Assembly (NCBI GenBank): GCA_029378245.1
Contig: JARKIF010000056.1
Location: 1-64,000, forward strand
Length of the DNA stretch: 64,000 bases
Origin: Roridomyces roridus
Taxonomy: Eukaryota; Basidiomycota; Agaricomycetes; Agaricales; Mycenaceae
Reading direction: 5' to 3'
The notes beneath the pieces were generated by a model that searched no databases, had not been told where the DNA came from, and worked only from the letters and a program-made list of their open reading frames with translations. Position numbers and translations under genes: made by a program. Below, one piece after another: positions 10,901 to 22,339 of this stretch (position 1 is the first letter of the stretch; each line of letters starts with the position of its first letter).

Positions 10901-12746
10901 CTTCGTCGCCTCGGCCAAATAGCGACAACTGCGCAAAGGATATCAGGAAAAGCTCGTGTCCCATGTGAGAACAAACCTTTGGTATAAGTCTCTCCCAAAT
11001 TCCCTGCCGCTTCTGTATCACCAAGGGTGGCTGACGCGAGGGATCCAGAGATTCCATTAACCGCACTACAGGCAAAGGTGTCGTGGTGCGACTGGTATTA
11101 GAGGACGCAGGAGAGGGAATCCGGGGCTGCTGTACAGCGGGCCACGTCATATTCCGTGCAATGGCTTGTGAATTGGGCCTCAATGTCGGATTTTCAGACC
11201 AGCAGTCAGTCACAAACTTCCACAGCCTGTCGGACATCTCGGGATGACCACTTGGCCGCTGTGGCCGCTCTCCATTGACTACGGCGAACAGAGCCGCAGC
11301 TTCAGTCACATCCGCCAACGGAGGGCGGCCAGTGTATAGCTGCAAAGAGATGCCATTAGCTGAGGATGCAAGAGTCATTATCATGGCAATACCTCCACAC
11401 ATACACATGCAAACGCGTAGACATCGCTCGCAGGCGTACGGGAGAACCGAAGACCAAATCGTTCGGGTGCTATCAACTCTGGAGCCATCCAGTATATGCT
11501 GCCCGATCGAGAGGAGGTATACAACGAACTGGTCGCATTGCTGAAAGAACTGAGGCCAAAATCACTCAGACAGGCGCTCCAGTCCTCGTTGATAAGGATA
11601 TTGGACTGTAAAGGATATGAGATTACTCGGGGAAAAGCTGGTTAAAAAGAAATACCCCTCGTAAATCGCCATGGACAACATCTCGTGAATGGAGGTACTC
11701 AAGACCCTGGGCGATCTCGAATAACTAGCAAATATTGAGTCTCGACTGGCGAAGACCAAGAAAGGTCCTCACCAACTTATCGACCTTGGAATGCCCATGC
11801 TCTTTGAGGTAGCTCAAAACAGTGCCATGCTCCATCCACGGAGAAACCATGCACAAAGAAGTCGGGAAACTGTCCCGGTCGACTCCTATGAACGGGAGGA
11901 TATACGGGTGATCTAGATCCTTCCAAACCAGGGCTTCGCGACAAAATTTCTGCGCATTTCTTAGAGAGTGCAAGCCGGAAAGTAGCAGTGGCTTACCAGG
12001 TTCAGGCGTCGCAAGTCTGCACCTCTAAGAAAGTATCGCATGTGTTCCAACGCAACGGTTGTATTGTCGTACGAAGCTCGATACACGTCTGGTGGGTCAA
12101 CTGAGACTGGCGCAGATATCCACAGGATTAGGAACACACCTGAGAAACCACCACCAAACGTCGGGTGAACGTCCCGTCCAGTAACTCCATTGATGAACAG
12201 CGACGACGGAAGTCTATCGCAGGACTCGGAAAGCTTGCGAATGATACGCCGAGCCCTCTGGCTGTCCTCCGGTGTGATCAAGAACCCTCTGTCTATTGCC
12301 TGGACGGACTGTTAGCGCACTCAAGGCGGACAAGATCTGAATGGTGCACATTCTGAACCACATCGAGAAAACACTGGGCAGCGTCTCCCTCCAACCGTAG
12401 CACGACCTCCTCTTGGGCCTTGGAGTCGAAAAGCGCGACAAGGCGCGTGGCGATACGCTTCTCGTCCGCGTGCAACGCGTCCCGGAAGCCAAAGTCATCG
12501 GGGACATCAAGTTCTTGAGCTAGCTGAGAATATTCAGGCTTTCAGGGCCATAAGAAAGACTGGATTGCGGACCTCCAACAATAATTTCCGATACCCCAAG
12601 CTTCCAACGATGACATCCACATTGTTTGCTGAGACTTGATAGTGTTCGAGGGCCTGCTGAAGCCGAAAGACTTCGTTGCCACTTCTACCAGCGTATAAGA
12701 GACAGGGAGGATGGAAGCAGTGCGAGGTACCCTGTAAATTGAGCAC
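7930..12746 (-). CDS. TKL-type (pseudo)kinase fused to VHS, GAT and three SH3 domains
   Basis: This many-exon gene has, in order: a helical N-terminus (12.3-12.7 kb); a TKL kinase with Gly-rich loop GGGFSG split by an intron, VALEHMRYF, VVHGDLRGSN, SDFGLSS and SIYWMAPEL (10.9-12.2 kb); a VHS domain (DWATVLDVCETACANV, LWAIMLQNSSN; 10.45-10.85 kb); a GAT-like three-helix region (FFRECNDAREYAMLL, LDAYERTLEALALY; 9.75-10.35 kb); and three SH3 domains (ends GIVSSDYF, VEVPSNLF, RVVPSELL; 8.0-9.65 kb). The stop is at 7930-7932. The VAIK lysine position is Glu, while the catalytic Asp and DFG remain. VHS, GAT and SH3 domains occur together in endosomal ubiquitin-sorting proteins such as Hse1/STAM, so a role in membrane traffic or actin-linked signalling is inferred. 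The start codon is uncertain. Confidence 0.75.
8836..9571. mobile_element. Tc1/mariner-like MITE in an intron
   Basis: This 736-base element has perfect terminal inverted repeats of about 26 bases starting CAGTAATGTACCACC, flanked by TA on both sides (8834-8835 and 9572-9573). It lies in the intron 8824-9623 of the fusion gene, between the exons that make the first SH3 domain. Without the element and one TA the intron would be 62 bases, the normal size here. There is no transposase ORF. TA duplication and the CAGT end fit the Tc1/mariner/pogo group; this assignment is inference. Confidence 0.85.
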
Positions 12747-13037
12747 AAGCCGCTTTGATAACTAAAGTCGAGTCCTAAATCGCGTCAGTTGCAAGCATTC
12801 GCCCAGTTCAATGAAAAGCACCTGGTATAAGCGCCCATGGGAGAGGGCTAGTGAGCCCGGCATGGCAGAGGTTGCATCCAGTGCCTGTCTTCGGTATCGA
12901 CGGCCAACATCGGAGGCTGATGGTCAGAGACAAAAACGGAACAGCCCAAAAACGCTCTCGATCTCGAACGCCCAATATTCAACTACATGCCATTATTTAA
13001 TCAAGAAATTGTATGTAACGTGAGGGGTGAGGGTATT

Positions 13038-14818
13038 TTACAGTCCAGGCGTATTCATAACCTTGTAGGCCTTATCCCGCATGCGAGTGGGTACCGCGGC
13101 GAGTATATCCCTAAACGAAGCCTCCCCCTCATCGTCCGTGTCATCCAACGAGGAATCAACGTCCTCGGCATCCGCACAAGGGACCCTCGCGCCAACTACA
13201 ATGCATTCCATTCAGCCGATGCTGGGAATCCCAAGAGAAGAAGAAGCAGAAAACTCACAAAATATGGTAACGAAAGGCATCGCACCCTCGACCTTTTCGA
13301 ACAACAGCCGCTCGGTCCTGCACGCAGTCACCACAGGCTGTAAATCCTGCCTCGCATCCGCCTTTTGCGTCTCACACCCACTCGAAGCTTCGATCCGTGC
13401 CATCTGCCGCGTGGTCACAGAGATGCACGCCGCCAAGGCACCCATGAATCTCTCCTTTGCCGACTCGGGAATCCACAGGCCGTAATACGCCGACATGGTG
13501 AGCGAATAAAGCGACTGGGGAAGCATCCCGAGGGCAGCAGGCGCAAAGGGTGCATGGTGCGACAAGTGAAGCGTCTCGAGGGCGGGAAGCTCACGCAAAA
13601 GTTGGGCATATGCAGATGAAAGGTGCGTCAGGACGCTAAGGTTGTCGAGGCGGAGAGTCCGCAGCACGTAACCTCCGGGAAGAGGCACCGCCGCCTCCGA
13701 AACGAAGAGCGGTGCACGGAGCTGCAGCCCACCAATGAACCGCACGTCCAAATCATGCACACTGCTGCCACAAATGGAGAGCAGACGTGCAAAGAAGCCA
13801 GAAGCGTTCTCATGGCTGCTGTCGAGGCGTATGCGACGCAGCTTGTGTGAAGGCAGCGCGCCGGAAAGAGACATGACGTGACAATCACGCAAATGCAGGT
13901 CCTGTACCGACGACAGGCTGTCCAGGAGGGAGTGAAGAATACCAGGGGCAAATGTCGTCGAAAATCCGATGAGGTGTTGCACGGGAAGGCCCCAGAGGAC
14001 GATGGGGCATTGGGAGAGGAAGAGGTGGGTGAGTTTGGGGGTGCGCGTGAGGAACTCCTCGAGGCCCTTTTCAAGTGGTTCACAGTCGACCGAGCCGATC
14101 TGGTAATCCAACGCGGCTATCTGAATGTACCGCCCAAGTTCAGGTCGCGCTTCGAGTGTGCGTAAAAGGAGACGGAGGGAACCAGCAGGGTGTCCAGGAT
14201 GCTTTCGGCCCTTCCATCCCGTAAAATCGAGTTGTATGTTTTGATACAAGACGCGCTCGACCACGTTACGGAGGGTGGAGGACACCTTGCTGAGGGCGCT
14301 GAGGTGAAAACGCGCGTCGGAAAAGTCAGAGTATTTGTCGGAGATGTAGAGAGCCGCAGCGTCCAAGACGTTGCCGGCTTTGGGGTCGCGCAGGGAGATG
14401 GCAATGTGCTCGATGATTTCGAGCGGCAAATCAAGAAACTCGACACTCGGACGGTTCCATCGGTCTAGAAATTAGAAAACGCGTCTCGTAGAGTAGCTGG
14501 GGAACGCACATATATTCCTCTGAACCCTGACTGGCACTGGACGCGGTGTGCCAGCCGATGAAGACGACGAAGACGATTCCGAGTCTGACGACTTGTCCTC
14601 ATCTTCCTCATCGTCCGACCCGTCCTCCGACGCGTGTTTTGTGAGACTCGGCACGAACTGCAGACGACGACAAGCGAGACGGCTTTTTATGCGATTGGAG
14701 ATGACGGAGAGCGTCCCTGAGCTTGCAGAGAAGAACAGGGCCTCGGATTGAGCCGCTGGAACGCAGTGAGCAGAGAATAACAGGCTGGAACGCTCGACGC
14801 ACACGATGCCACGGACAT
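13038..14818 (-). CDS. F-box protein with leucine-rich-repeat-like region
   Basis: The N-terminal exon carries an acidic/serine tract (EDGSDDEEDEDKSSDSE). It is joined by an intron (about 14463-14511) to VEFLDLPLEIIEHIAISL, a typical F-box start, then about 380 residues with repeated leucine patterns (LTHLFLSQCPIVLW, VQDLHLRDCHVMSL, LRTLRLDNLSVL, LETLHLSHHAPF). After a last intron (about 13188-13242) the C-terminus is acidic (DVDSSLDDTDDEGE) and ends at TAA 13038-13040. F-box proteins recruit substrates to SCF ubiquitin ligases, and basidiomycetes have many. The first exon has no unambiguous ATG in frame; the coordinate given (14818) is an upstream ATG that would need another intron. Confidence 0.7.
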
Positions 14819-14934
14819 GAGAGAGCGAGGAAAACTATCCAAGAAAGCGGGACAAGAGAGAGAGAGTAGGTTCGACTTTGATCGGTTTGGCCATTGTGTA
14901 CGCGTTCGATGGCCCAATAACAGAATCTGATTTC

Positions 14935-17814
14935 TCAAGTACACTTTACAACAATTCCGACCTTGTCTTTCTCGCGCCGTTCCTCCTTCTTGACAACCAC
15001 CCTGCGCTCGTCGCTCTTTGGCAGCTCAACCCAAATCACATCATACAGGAGCTGGTAACCTCCATGAACCACCTCATAATCCACCACCACCTCGTTCGCA
15101 TCCGCCTCAAACGAAAGCAAAAGCTCGGTGTACACACCCTCCTCCGTATGATTGTTCGACACCCCGTCGTCCTCGATCAACGTAAAGCTTCCCGTCGACT
15201 CGGACTTGCCCCCGGGGGCAGGGAATATAAGCGCAGTGCGTTCCCCCACGCCATCGTAGATGTTCCTCGTGCACTCGCCCCCGAGCACCAATATCCCGCC
15301 CGACCGCACCAAAACCGGCGTCCTAGCCAACGGGGCATCCAGCTCGATAAACTCCCCCTTGCCCTGGTGCCACACCCCTGTATCCAGCTCACACCACTGC
15401 ACCGCCGTCTCCCCGTCATTCGCCAGAGCAGGGAGGTACACAGTACGCGTCGTCGCGCCCTTGGTCGTCACCGGCGCCACGAGCACATGCGAGCCAAACA
15501 AAAACTCCTCGTCAAGATGCAGTGTCACCGGGTCCACCGAGTGGTACCACAGCAGCGGCTTGAGAAGCGGCCACCCATGGCGTTGATACCCAGTAACATA
15601 CAACGAGTAGAATGTCGGCGCAAGACGATATCGGAAAGCAAGGGCCTCGCGAATCATGTCGCTGATCCCAGGTACGTCATCGTACATCCACATTGTCGTA
15701 GAAATCTCCTTCCACGAATGCTACAGCGCGTCAACAGCAGCCATGGCGGACGGAAGAGAAACTCACGACGGTAAACCGCGAATGCCACGCCCCATTCTGA
15801 CACCATCGCACAAGCAACTCGGGACTCGGATGATGTGTACCCGCAAAGCCACCAATATCGTGCCCATACAATCCTGGGCCAAAGCTCATCCCGACGCTCA
15901 ACGTCATCTTGGTACCCCACTTGAGCGCCTTCCACGTCGTAGAGTTGTCCCCACTCCACGTCGCGTGTGCATACGCCTGGATGCCAGGCACTCCAGAACG
16001 CGAGACGATCACGGGACGGTGTGCGGGGCGGGTGGCGATGACAGTTTCGTAAGTCGTCTGGGGAAAAATGAGGGCAAGTCAATGGAAAGCAAAACAACCC
16101 ACCCGTGCCATGCCCATCGTCTGTATCGCTTTCCCAACGCTCCCAACACGAGTCTCCCCTCCTCCCCACCCCATGCGCGTCTCCACGTTGCCTCCCTCGG
16201 CCGCAAACATCCCCTCCTCGCCGACGAACCTCTCCTCATCGTCCATCAGCCCCGCAATTTCCTAACAAGGAATGTTAGCGCAGGTCAATAGCAGTTAGAT
16301 AACCCACATTATTGTCAATCCACATCCCAGTAAGCCCGTTCTTCATGAGCTCCTCCTTGATCTTTTCCGCCCACCACTCCCTCGCGGCCTTGGCCGAATA
16401 GTCGAAATACGATCCAGGCTTATGCGACGCGAACCCTGCAGCCCACACCCAGCTCATCGCCGCCTTGGCACCAGGCTCAGCATCCGGTGGAGGGCGGACA
16501 AAGACACCCTTCTCCAACGCGTCCTTGTAGAGCGGATGCTTTTCAAGCAGCCATGGCTTGATATTCACGATGAGCTGCACGCCCAGCTCCGTCTCGACGA
16601 TCCGACCAAAGTCCGCCGGCGATGGATACCGTGCGCGATTCCAGACAAAGTAATTCCTGTCATCGGTCACCTCGTCTTGGCACCAGCCAGAGGAGAGGTA
16701 GAGACCGTCGACGGGGAAGCCGTGCGTGCGACAGTCTCTGAGGAATTGGATTACGGCTTCTTGGGCACGCGGGTCTGCGGCAAGGGCGAGGCTGGAGGAG
16801 AGGTAGCCGAATTGGGAGAGGGGAGGGAGGGTTGGAGAGGCGGCAAAGGCAGGGGATTTTCCTGTTGGTGAGACCAAGCGCGCGTATTCAGAGAGGACGG
16901 AGGGTAGAGTGCCGTCGCCGAGGATCATGTAATAGTCGAGCTGAAGAGCTTGTTAGATATTTCGTGATGAAAGAATGACCACTTACGGGACCGCTGTTGG
17001 CCTTGTATAGACGGAAGCAGCCCCAGAGAACGTCGCTTTCCGCACCTGTTTTGGCTGTCAGACATTTGAATCATCGAGAAGAAAAAAAGACGGACCCATA
17101 TCGAACGTCGAGTCGCTGAGATTGTTGTAGAACATGCCGTACCACAGCTTGGTCTTCTTGTTGTACACGGTATAAAACGGGTTGAGCTTGTACAGCGGAT
17201 CGCCGTTTTCCCAGTCATAGGACAGGGCGTCGCGGCCTTCCATGATGAACTTCTTGCCCGCTTTCATCAGGCTCCCCCGAGACTCGCCGAGGCCATAGAC
17301 GAACTCGTTGCGGTCGTCGTGGATGTACGGAACAGTCGATGTGAACTCGTCTTCAGACGTCGGGAGGTAATTCTCACGTTCAACCTGGGGGAATGTGAGA
17401 CGGTGAAGAGATCGGTTGATATCGACTTGCATAGTGCATAACCGCGCCGGATGCCGCGTCAAACGCGTACGCGCGCGTGTGGCTGTCGGCGTGGAATGGA
17501 GTGCCGTCCTTGGTAAACCACTCGAGGCGCGGACAGGCCTCGTAGTTGACCTTGATGCTGAGTGCGCTCGTCGTCACGCTTCCGCACTTCCTACCACTGC
17601 CCATATCGACGTTGGCAGAGGCAGAGGGTGCCTCCCAGACGATGCCATTGTTGGTTTTTTGAGGGAACTTGTCTACTGGCAGTTGATGTACGACGCGAAC
17701 TACGGTGTCCGAGATGGGCTGGATGGAAAGTGCATGACCACGCGGATTGCGAAGGTGGAAGATGGCATCTCCAGATGCGGGGGAGAAGGAGGAGGGAAAG
17801 AATATACGAGGCAT
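14935..17814 (-). CDS. Glycoside hydrolase family 31 (alpha-glucosidase/alpha-xylosidase type)
   Basis: It starts MPRIFFPSSF (ATG at 17814), ends at 14935 and is interrupted by about six introns. Family features include an N-terminal beta-sandwich part with FVYGLGESRGSL, the (beta/alpha)8 core with GLYLSSGWCQDE, WIDNNE (Asp nucleophile; the codons on either side of the Glu are separated by the intron at about 16262-16310), RSGVPGIQAYAHATWSGDN (SGDN holds the acid/base Asp), and HDIGGFAG. The C-terminal beta domains contain VLVAPVTTKGA. GH31 enzymes release alpha-linked glucose or xylose from the non-reducing end. No clear signal peptide is seen at the chosen start, which suggests an intracellular enzyme unless the start lies further out. 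It looks intact. Its substrate cannot be read from sequence. Confidence 0.88.
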
Positions 17815-17824
17815 GGTGGGTCAA

Positions 17825-18083
17825 TCACAGCAGCTCTGGGATGGGTACATATGTGAACGAGTAGGGAGGAGGGGCATCGGGATTCGGACCGAAGTCGATC
17901 ACTGGCAAATTGAGCTGCCTGGCTTCAAAGTTGGACCGAGCGCGATGCAATTTATGGCGGGGCCCCGGAATGGGGTACAAGGTGATGCGAGAAGTGGTGA
18001 ACAAGATCGTGAGAGTTCCAAACAAACATGGCGTACTTACAAGCTCCATAGACCCACAGTTTCCGAGTAAACCCCAGTTCCAT
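17825..18083 (-). CDS. Possible small unknown protein upstream of GH31
   Basis: An ATG at 18081-18083 opens MELGFTRKLWVYGAC, followed by a good splice donor (GTAAGT). A plausible final exon reads LNLPVIDFGPNPDAPPPYSF and ends at 17825, ten bases before the GH31 ATG. The intron would be about 125 bases, long for this region. The tight spacing suggests either a separate short gene or 5' exons of the GH31 transcript. It is not recognised, and support is weak. Confidence 0.25.
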
Positions 18084-18487
18084 AGCCCTCTCCTCCGGAC
18101 TCTCGACCTTGGAAACACTGGAAACTCGTACTGTAATTCCGGGCTCTCTTTCTTCCCATTTCAAAGCCCGGTCCGAGACTGACGATCCACAGGAGTACGT
18201 CGCCAGGCAACTTTATCCCGCCTCCGTCGTGTCGGCCCCATGGGGCGGATCAATTATCATCCCTCCACAGTTTTGGCGTGCACATCAAGATGCTGTTTGC
18301 CTCGTAAATCTTTTGACGGTTGACCATGTGCCTCTGTCTCCCTCAATTGAACCACAAATCCACTTTCCTCTCCTCGTGCCCAGCCAATTCGTTCTTTTCA
18401 TGAGAACGATCCGCGCGATCAGTTGGAAATTCCTTTCGGCTGTCGGACCGTGGTCATATGACCCCTGTAGCCCTGGATCTTCGGGGC

Positions 18488-18494
18488 TATAAAA
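18488..18494 (+). promoter_or_regulatory. TATA box of the MFS transporter gene
   Basis: TATAAAA lies 37 bases before the transporter ATG (18531). The rest of 18084-18487 holds no supported gene and probably contains the promoter between the GH31 side and the transporter. Confidence 0.55.
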
Positions 18495-18530
18495 TGGAGA
18501 GGAGACGCGTCAAAAATTCTTCCCGACGCC

Positions 18531-20511
18531 ATGGCTTCCTCCATCGAAGACAAGACGCACGTCGCCCATCTCGAAAAGACCACCTCCGCCAGCACCGTCG
18601 ACCCCAAGGCGGCCGGCCCCCAGTCTTTCGGTGATGCTGCCAAGGCAATCCTTGGCGACGCTGCCTACGATCCTGTCATCGTTTCCGCTGAAGAGAATGC
18701 TCGCATCCTGCGCAAGACCGACCTCTATCTTCTCCCGGTCATGCTCGCGTTCGTATCCGTTTCTAAACCACCGAAACGCCTGTCTTATCTGTCCTCCAGG
18801 ATCTACTTTCTCCAGCAATTGGACAAGAGCACGCTCTCCTACGCATCTGTCTTCAATCTGGCAACCAACGCGCACCTCGTCGGATACCAGTACAGTGCAC
18901 TCGGCAGTATCGTCTATGCCGCCCAACTCATTTGGCAACCCGTCTCGTCCTTCTTCTTGGTCCGCCTGCCCGTAGGCCGCTGGCTCGCATTCAATGTCTT
19001 CATGTGGGTATATGCCCCGTCTCCATTCCACTTCCATGCGCTCATGGCATGATAGGGCGTCGTTCTCTCCTGCATGACCTCTGCGACGAATTTCAAGCTG
19101 CTCATCACGGCCCGTTTCTTCCTCGGTCTCTTCGAAGCGACCGTGGCGCCCACTTTCGTCACCATCACCGCCATGTGGTGGCGTCGTCGTGAGCAAACGC
19201 AGCGCACTTCGTTGTGGTATTCCATGAACGGAGTCACTATCGTCGTCGGCTCCATCTTGTCCTATGGTTTGGGCCACATCCACAGCAACGTCCTGCAGTC
19301 CTACCAGATCATCTTCTTGTTCACCGGGCTCTTGACAGTCGTTTTCTCTGTGGTCGTGTAGTACGTTCCTTTCTTCTTCACCTGATACCCCCAACTCAAG
19401 TCAAAAGCTTGTTCCTCCCAGACTCCCCGACCACCGCTCGGTTCCTCACCCACGACGAGAAGATCCTTGCTGTCGAGCGTCTGCGCGCTAACAACACCGG
19501 TACCGAGACCAAGCAGTGGAAATGGGAGCAGGTCTGGGAGTGTCTCCTTGACCCCAAGACATGGGCTTGGTTTAGCATGATCTTCCTCATCTCCGTTCCC
19601 AGTGGCGGTATCACCACCTGTGCGTCTGCCTCTTTTTTTCTTCAGTTTCCAAGGATTTATCACGTCATAGTCGGGCCCTTGATTGTCAAGTCGTTCGGGT
19701 ACAACCAGCTCAACACGATCTTGCTGCAGATGCCTTTCGGTGCCGTAGCCATTATTGCGACGCTCGCTGGTGGTTGGGCCGCTGCCAACTACAAACTCAA
19801 GTTCATCCCGCTCGTCTCACTGACCCTTGCCCCCATCGCCGGTGCTGCCGCTCTGCTCCACATCAAGCGGACGGCTTCAAATAAGGGTGCCCTCCTCGCT
19901 GCTTACTACATGTATGTCTCCTTCCTTTCCTCTCTTGCCAGCCGCTGACAATCGCGTGCAGCGTGTCCTTCTACCCTGGTATCTCGCCGCTCATCTACAC
20001 CTGGTCCTCGCAAAACACCGCGGGGCACACCAAGAAGACGCTCACGACGGGTATCCTGTTCATCGGGCAATCGGCGGGTAACATCCTCGGGCCATTCTTG
20101 TACACCACCGAGCAAGCACCTTTATACCACCGCGGGCTCACGTCGAGTCTTGTCTGCTTGGCGATCCTGGGGGCGTCGTTCTTGTGCGTCTCCTTCCTTC
20201 CTTCCTTCCCTCCTTCGTTGAAAATGAAATTGACTAATACCTGCGCAGGGTAACCGCCGCCTACCTCGCCTTCCTCAACCGCTCACATGCCAAACGCCGC
20301 GTGGCCCTCGGCAAGAGCGAAAAGCTCGTCGATGCGTCGCTCGAGCGCACTGAGGATGCAGGCGCCGCTCAGCAGGCTAACGGCGCTGGCTTTGCTTCCA
20401 ACGCCTTTGATGACCTTACGGATTTGCAGAATGAGGATTTCATTTGTACGCCCCCCTTCCTCCCCCTTCTCGTTGACCGATGCTAATGAAATGAATATAG
20501 ACGTGCTCTGA
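18531..20511 (+). CDS. MFS transporter, anion:cation symporter (Dal5/Tna1-like)
   Basis: There are eight or so exons from MASSIEDKTHVAHLEK (ATG 18531) to TGA 20509-20511. The soluble N-terminus (about 60 residues) leads into RKTDLYLLPVMLAF and KSTLSYASVFNLATNAH, a signature of the fungal allantoate/nicotinate permease branch. It continues with WRRREQTQRTSLWYSMNG and LFLPDSPTTARFLTHDEK before the central loop, then a second half with SFYPGISPLIYTWSSQN. About 12 membrane spans are expected and most are visible. It probably imports a small organic anion or vitamin by proton symport at the plasma membrane; the substrate is not predictable. The gene looks intact and is tail-to-tail with a GH12 gene. 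Confidence 0.88.
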
Positions 20512-20689
20512 TACCACGGAATAATGTGTAACGACTGGGGATGTAGGATAGGATTGATGGTGTATATTAACAACGGTTTAACGTTTTGTAATGAAGCAAT
20601 CGAATGCCTGGAGTCTGAGGCCCTGCGCTGTACTGCTTAGAACAATGGGATTCATCCGATTCCTAACCTACACAGCAACACTGGCTGAA

Positions 20690-21808
20690 TTACTTGGAGA
20701 CAATGGAGACACTATACGAATTGGTAACGAGGTTCGCCGTGCCGACGAACGCCTCGGTGCCTGCTTGGATCGCTTGGATGTACTGCGTCGACGCCACTCC
20801 CTGTGAATTGACCAGATACGCTGCGATGTACCTGTCAGTATCGTTGCGGGGTAAAAAAAGAGCCTGTCTTTGTCTTACTGAAGAATGCGTTCAAATCCAC
20901 GTTAAAGTCGTTGATGTCCCCTGTAGAGCTGACGAACGAAATGACCTGCCAATTCGCATTGGGTCCCTGAGTTCAAATGCGCTCAATGAGATAACCCGAT
21001 GAGAAGGAGGGGTACGCGCACCTTCCACACGTTCCAAGTGTGGTTCGCAACAGGCGTAGCTGTAGTGATTTGAGAGCCGACGGGCTGGATTCTGCCGGAG
21101 TGGATCCATTACTAGATATTCGTAAAACGAATGAGAATGGGCGTACCCTCCGAGACCGGAAAGCCAAATCATACTGAGAAGCAATCGTTACCGTGAGAAA
21201 AACACGAATAGAAAACAACCGACATCTCGTAGCTCGAGGCTGAGGTGGCGGGAGACCCGGAACTCGCTTTCCGAACCAGATGTCATACCTGCAACTTGGT
21301 GAGCGACCGCGCTATCCCGCTCATAAGGCGAATTTACGAGACATCGGCACGAATACCAGAAGACTGGCTCGTATAATTCCAACTCCAGGCTGTAGGAGCT
21401 GACGCCACGTTTTGGAGTTGGACGCCTTTGCTTGTGGTTGACAGTACATTAGCGTCTGAGTGAACAGCTTAGAAGATATATAACGGGGAGGGAAGCCATG
21501 ACGCACAGCTCTTTACGTTGTTGGGCCCGTTTGCCCAGGTATAGTTGGTGCTCCAGGATACGCTGGCTGTCGAGGAACTGGCAAGAGTAGATTTCTGAGA
21601 ACCAACACCGGCAGCTGCGGTCCTTTTCAAGCAAGAAATGCGCAAAATGAGACAAGATAAACGTACCTTCGCCCCAGAGATTCTGGCACAGTGTAAATCC
21701 CCCAGCAGGGAGACAATCGTATTGTCCGGTAATAGTCTGCGCGACACCGAGACTGAGGAGAGAGGATAACGCGAAGAAGGAGGAGATATGCATTCTTTGG
21801 AGCGACAT
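20690..21808 (-). CDS. GH12 endoglucanase/xyloglucanase, copy 1
   Basis: It starts at ATG 21808 with a signal peptide (ISSFFALSSLLSLGVAQT, cleavage expected after the Ala of VAQ). The mature part begins TITGQYDCLPAGGFTLC, followed by VSWSTNYTWANGP, WSWNYTSQSSGIRADVSYD, EIMIWLSGLGG (nucleophile Glu), WQVISFVSS and QAGTEAFVGTANL (acid/base Glu). The stop is at 20690-20692. Several short introns interrupt it. GH12 enzymes cut beta-1,4-glucan or xyloglucan outside the cell. A TATA-like TATAAGTAT lies about 20 bases upstream. Copy 2 follows on the same strand at 22340-23453. Confidence 0.85.
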
Positions 21809-22339
21809 GGGTCGTAGAGCGACATACTTATACGCGGAGTTGAGCAGTGACCAGCTGGTACACGAGGGAAGCTGGTTTATCCGCCTTCAGACCCGGAGCG
21901 AATGGATGGCGACACAGTGGAGCGGGTATGCATCCGAAGAAAAGCCCTTGGTGAAAAGTTGCGTCTGGGTCCACTACGGCTGCTACCAAGAGAAAAGACA
22001 CAGATGGGAGAACCCGGCGGAATAAAAAGGATTCGGTTGTTCGAAGGCAAAGTTCGTGCTGCAAGTTTCATGGGAGGAACAGCGTATTACACGTAGAGCG
22101 CCAAGAAAACAATTCCGAAATTTACCCAGGAAGACGAGAAAGCTGGATCAATTTTGGTGAACGCGAGAAGCAAGATGGTGCGGCAATCACCGGCGATCAA
22201 TTCTCTCCTCTCGGAGTCCTCTGCCCCTCGCCGAGCAAGAACTTGAAATAATATCCTGAATGTTTAATCGCAAATTTATTTGAGCCACCGACTGGTATAT
22301 TCCTGGTATATTCATCCCATTCCTAACTAACATCCGTAA
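21809..22339. repeat. GH12 copy 1 upstream region, duplicated in 23.46-24.0 kb
   Basis: There is no gene here. The upstream DNA (about 21830-22080) resembles that before GH12 copy 2 (about 23480-24030); shared stretches include GGTTTATCCG and GGATGGCGACACA-like blocks. The duplication therefore carried promoter with gene. Confidence 0.5.

Noticed and set aside
13365..14468. Long plus-strand frames across the F-box gene
   Set aside because: They are shadows of the F-box coding strand; the minus frame has the F-box and leucine repeats, and its splice joins extend it at both ends.
14878..15774. A 298-residue plus-strand frame over the GH31 gene
   Set aside because: It is antisense to the conserved GH31 C-terminal domains and contains no recognisable motif.
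18510..19394. A 294-residue minus-strand frame over the MFS gene
   Set aside because: It is antisense to the transporter; acidic low-complexity text is typical of the reverse strand of hydrophobic coding DNA.
20180..20225. Pyrimidine-rich TTCC repeats as a regulatory element or CRISPR-like array
   Set aside because: They lie in the last introns of the MFS gene and are ordinary simple sequence before a splice acceptor. No CRISPR arrays are expected in a fungal nucleus and none were seen.
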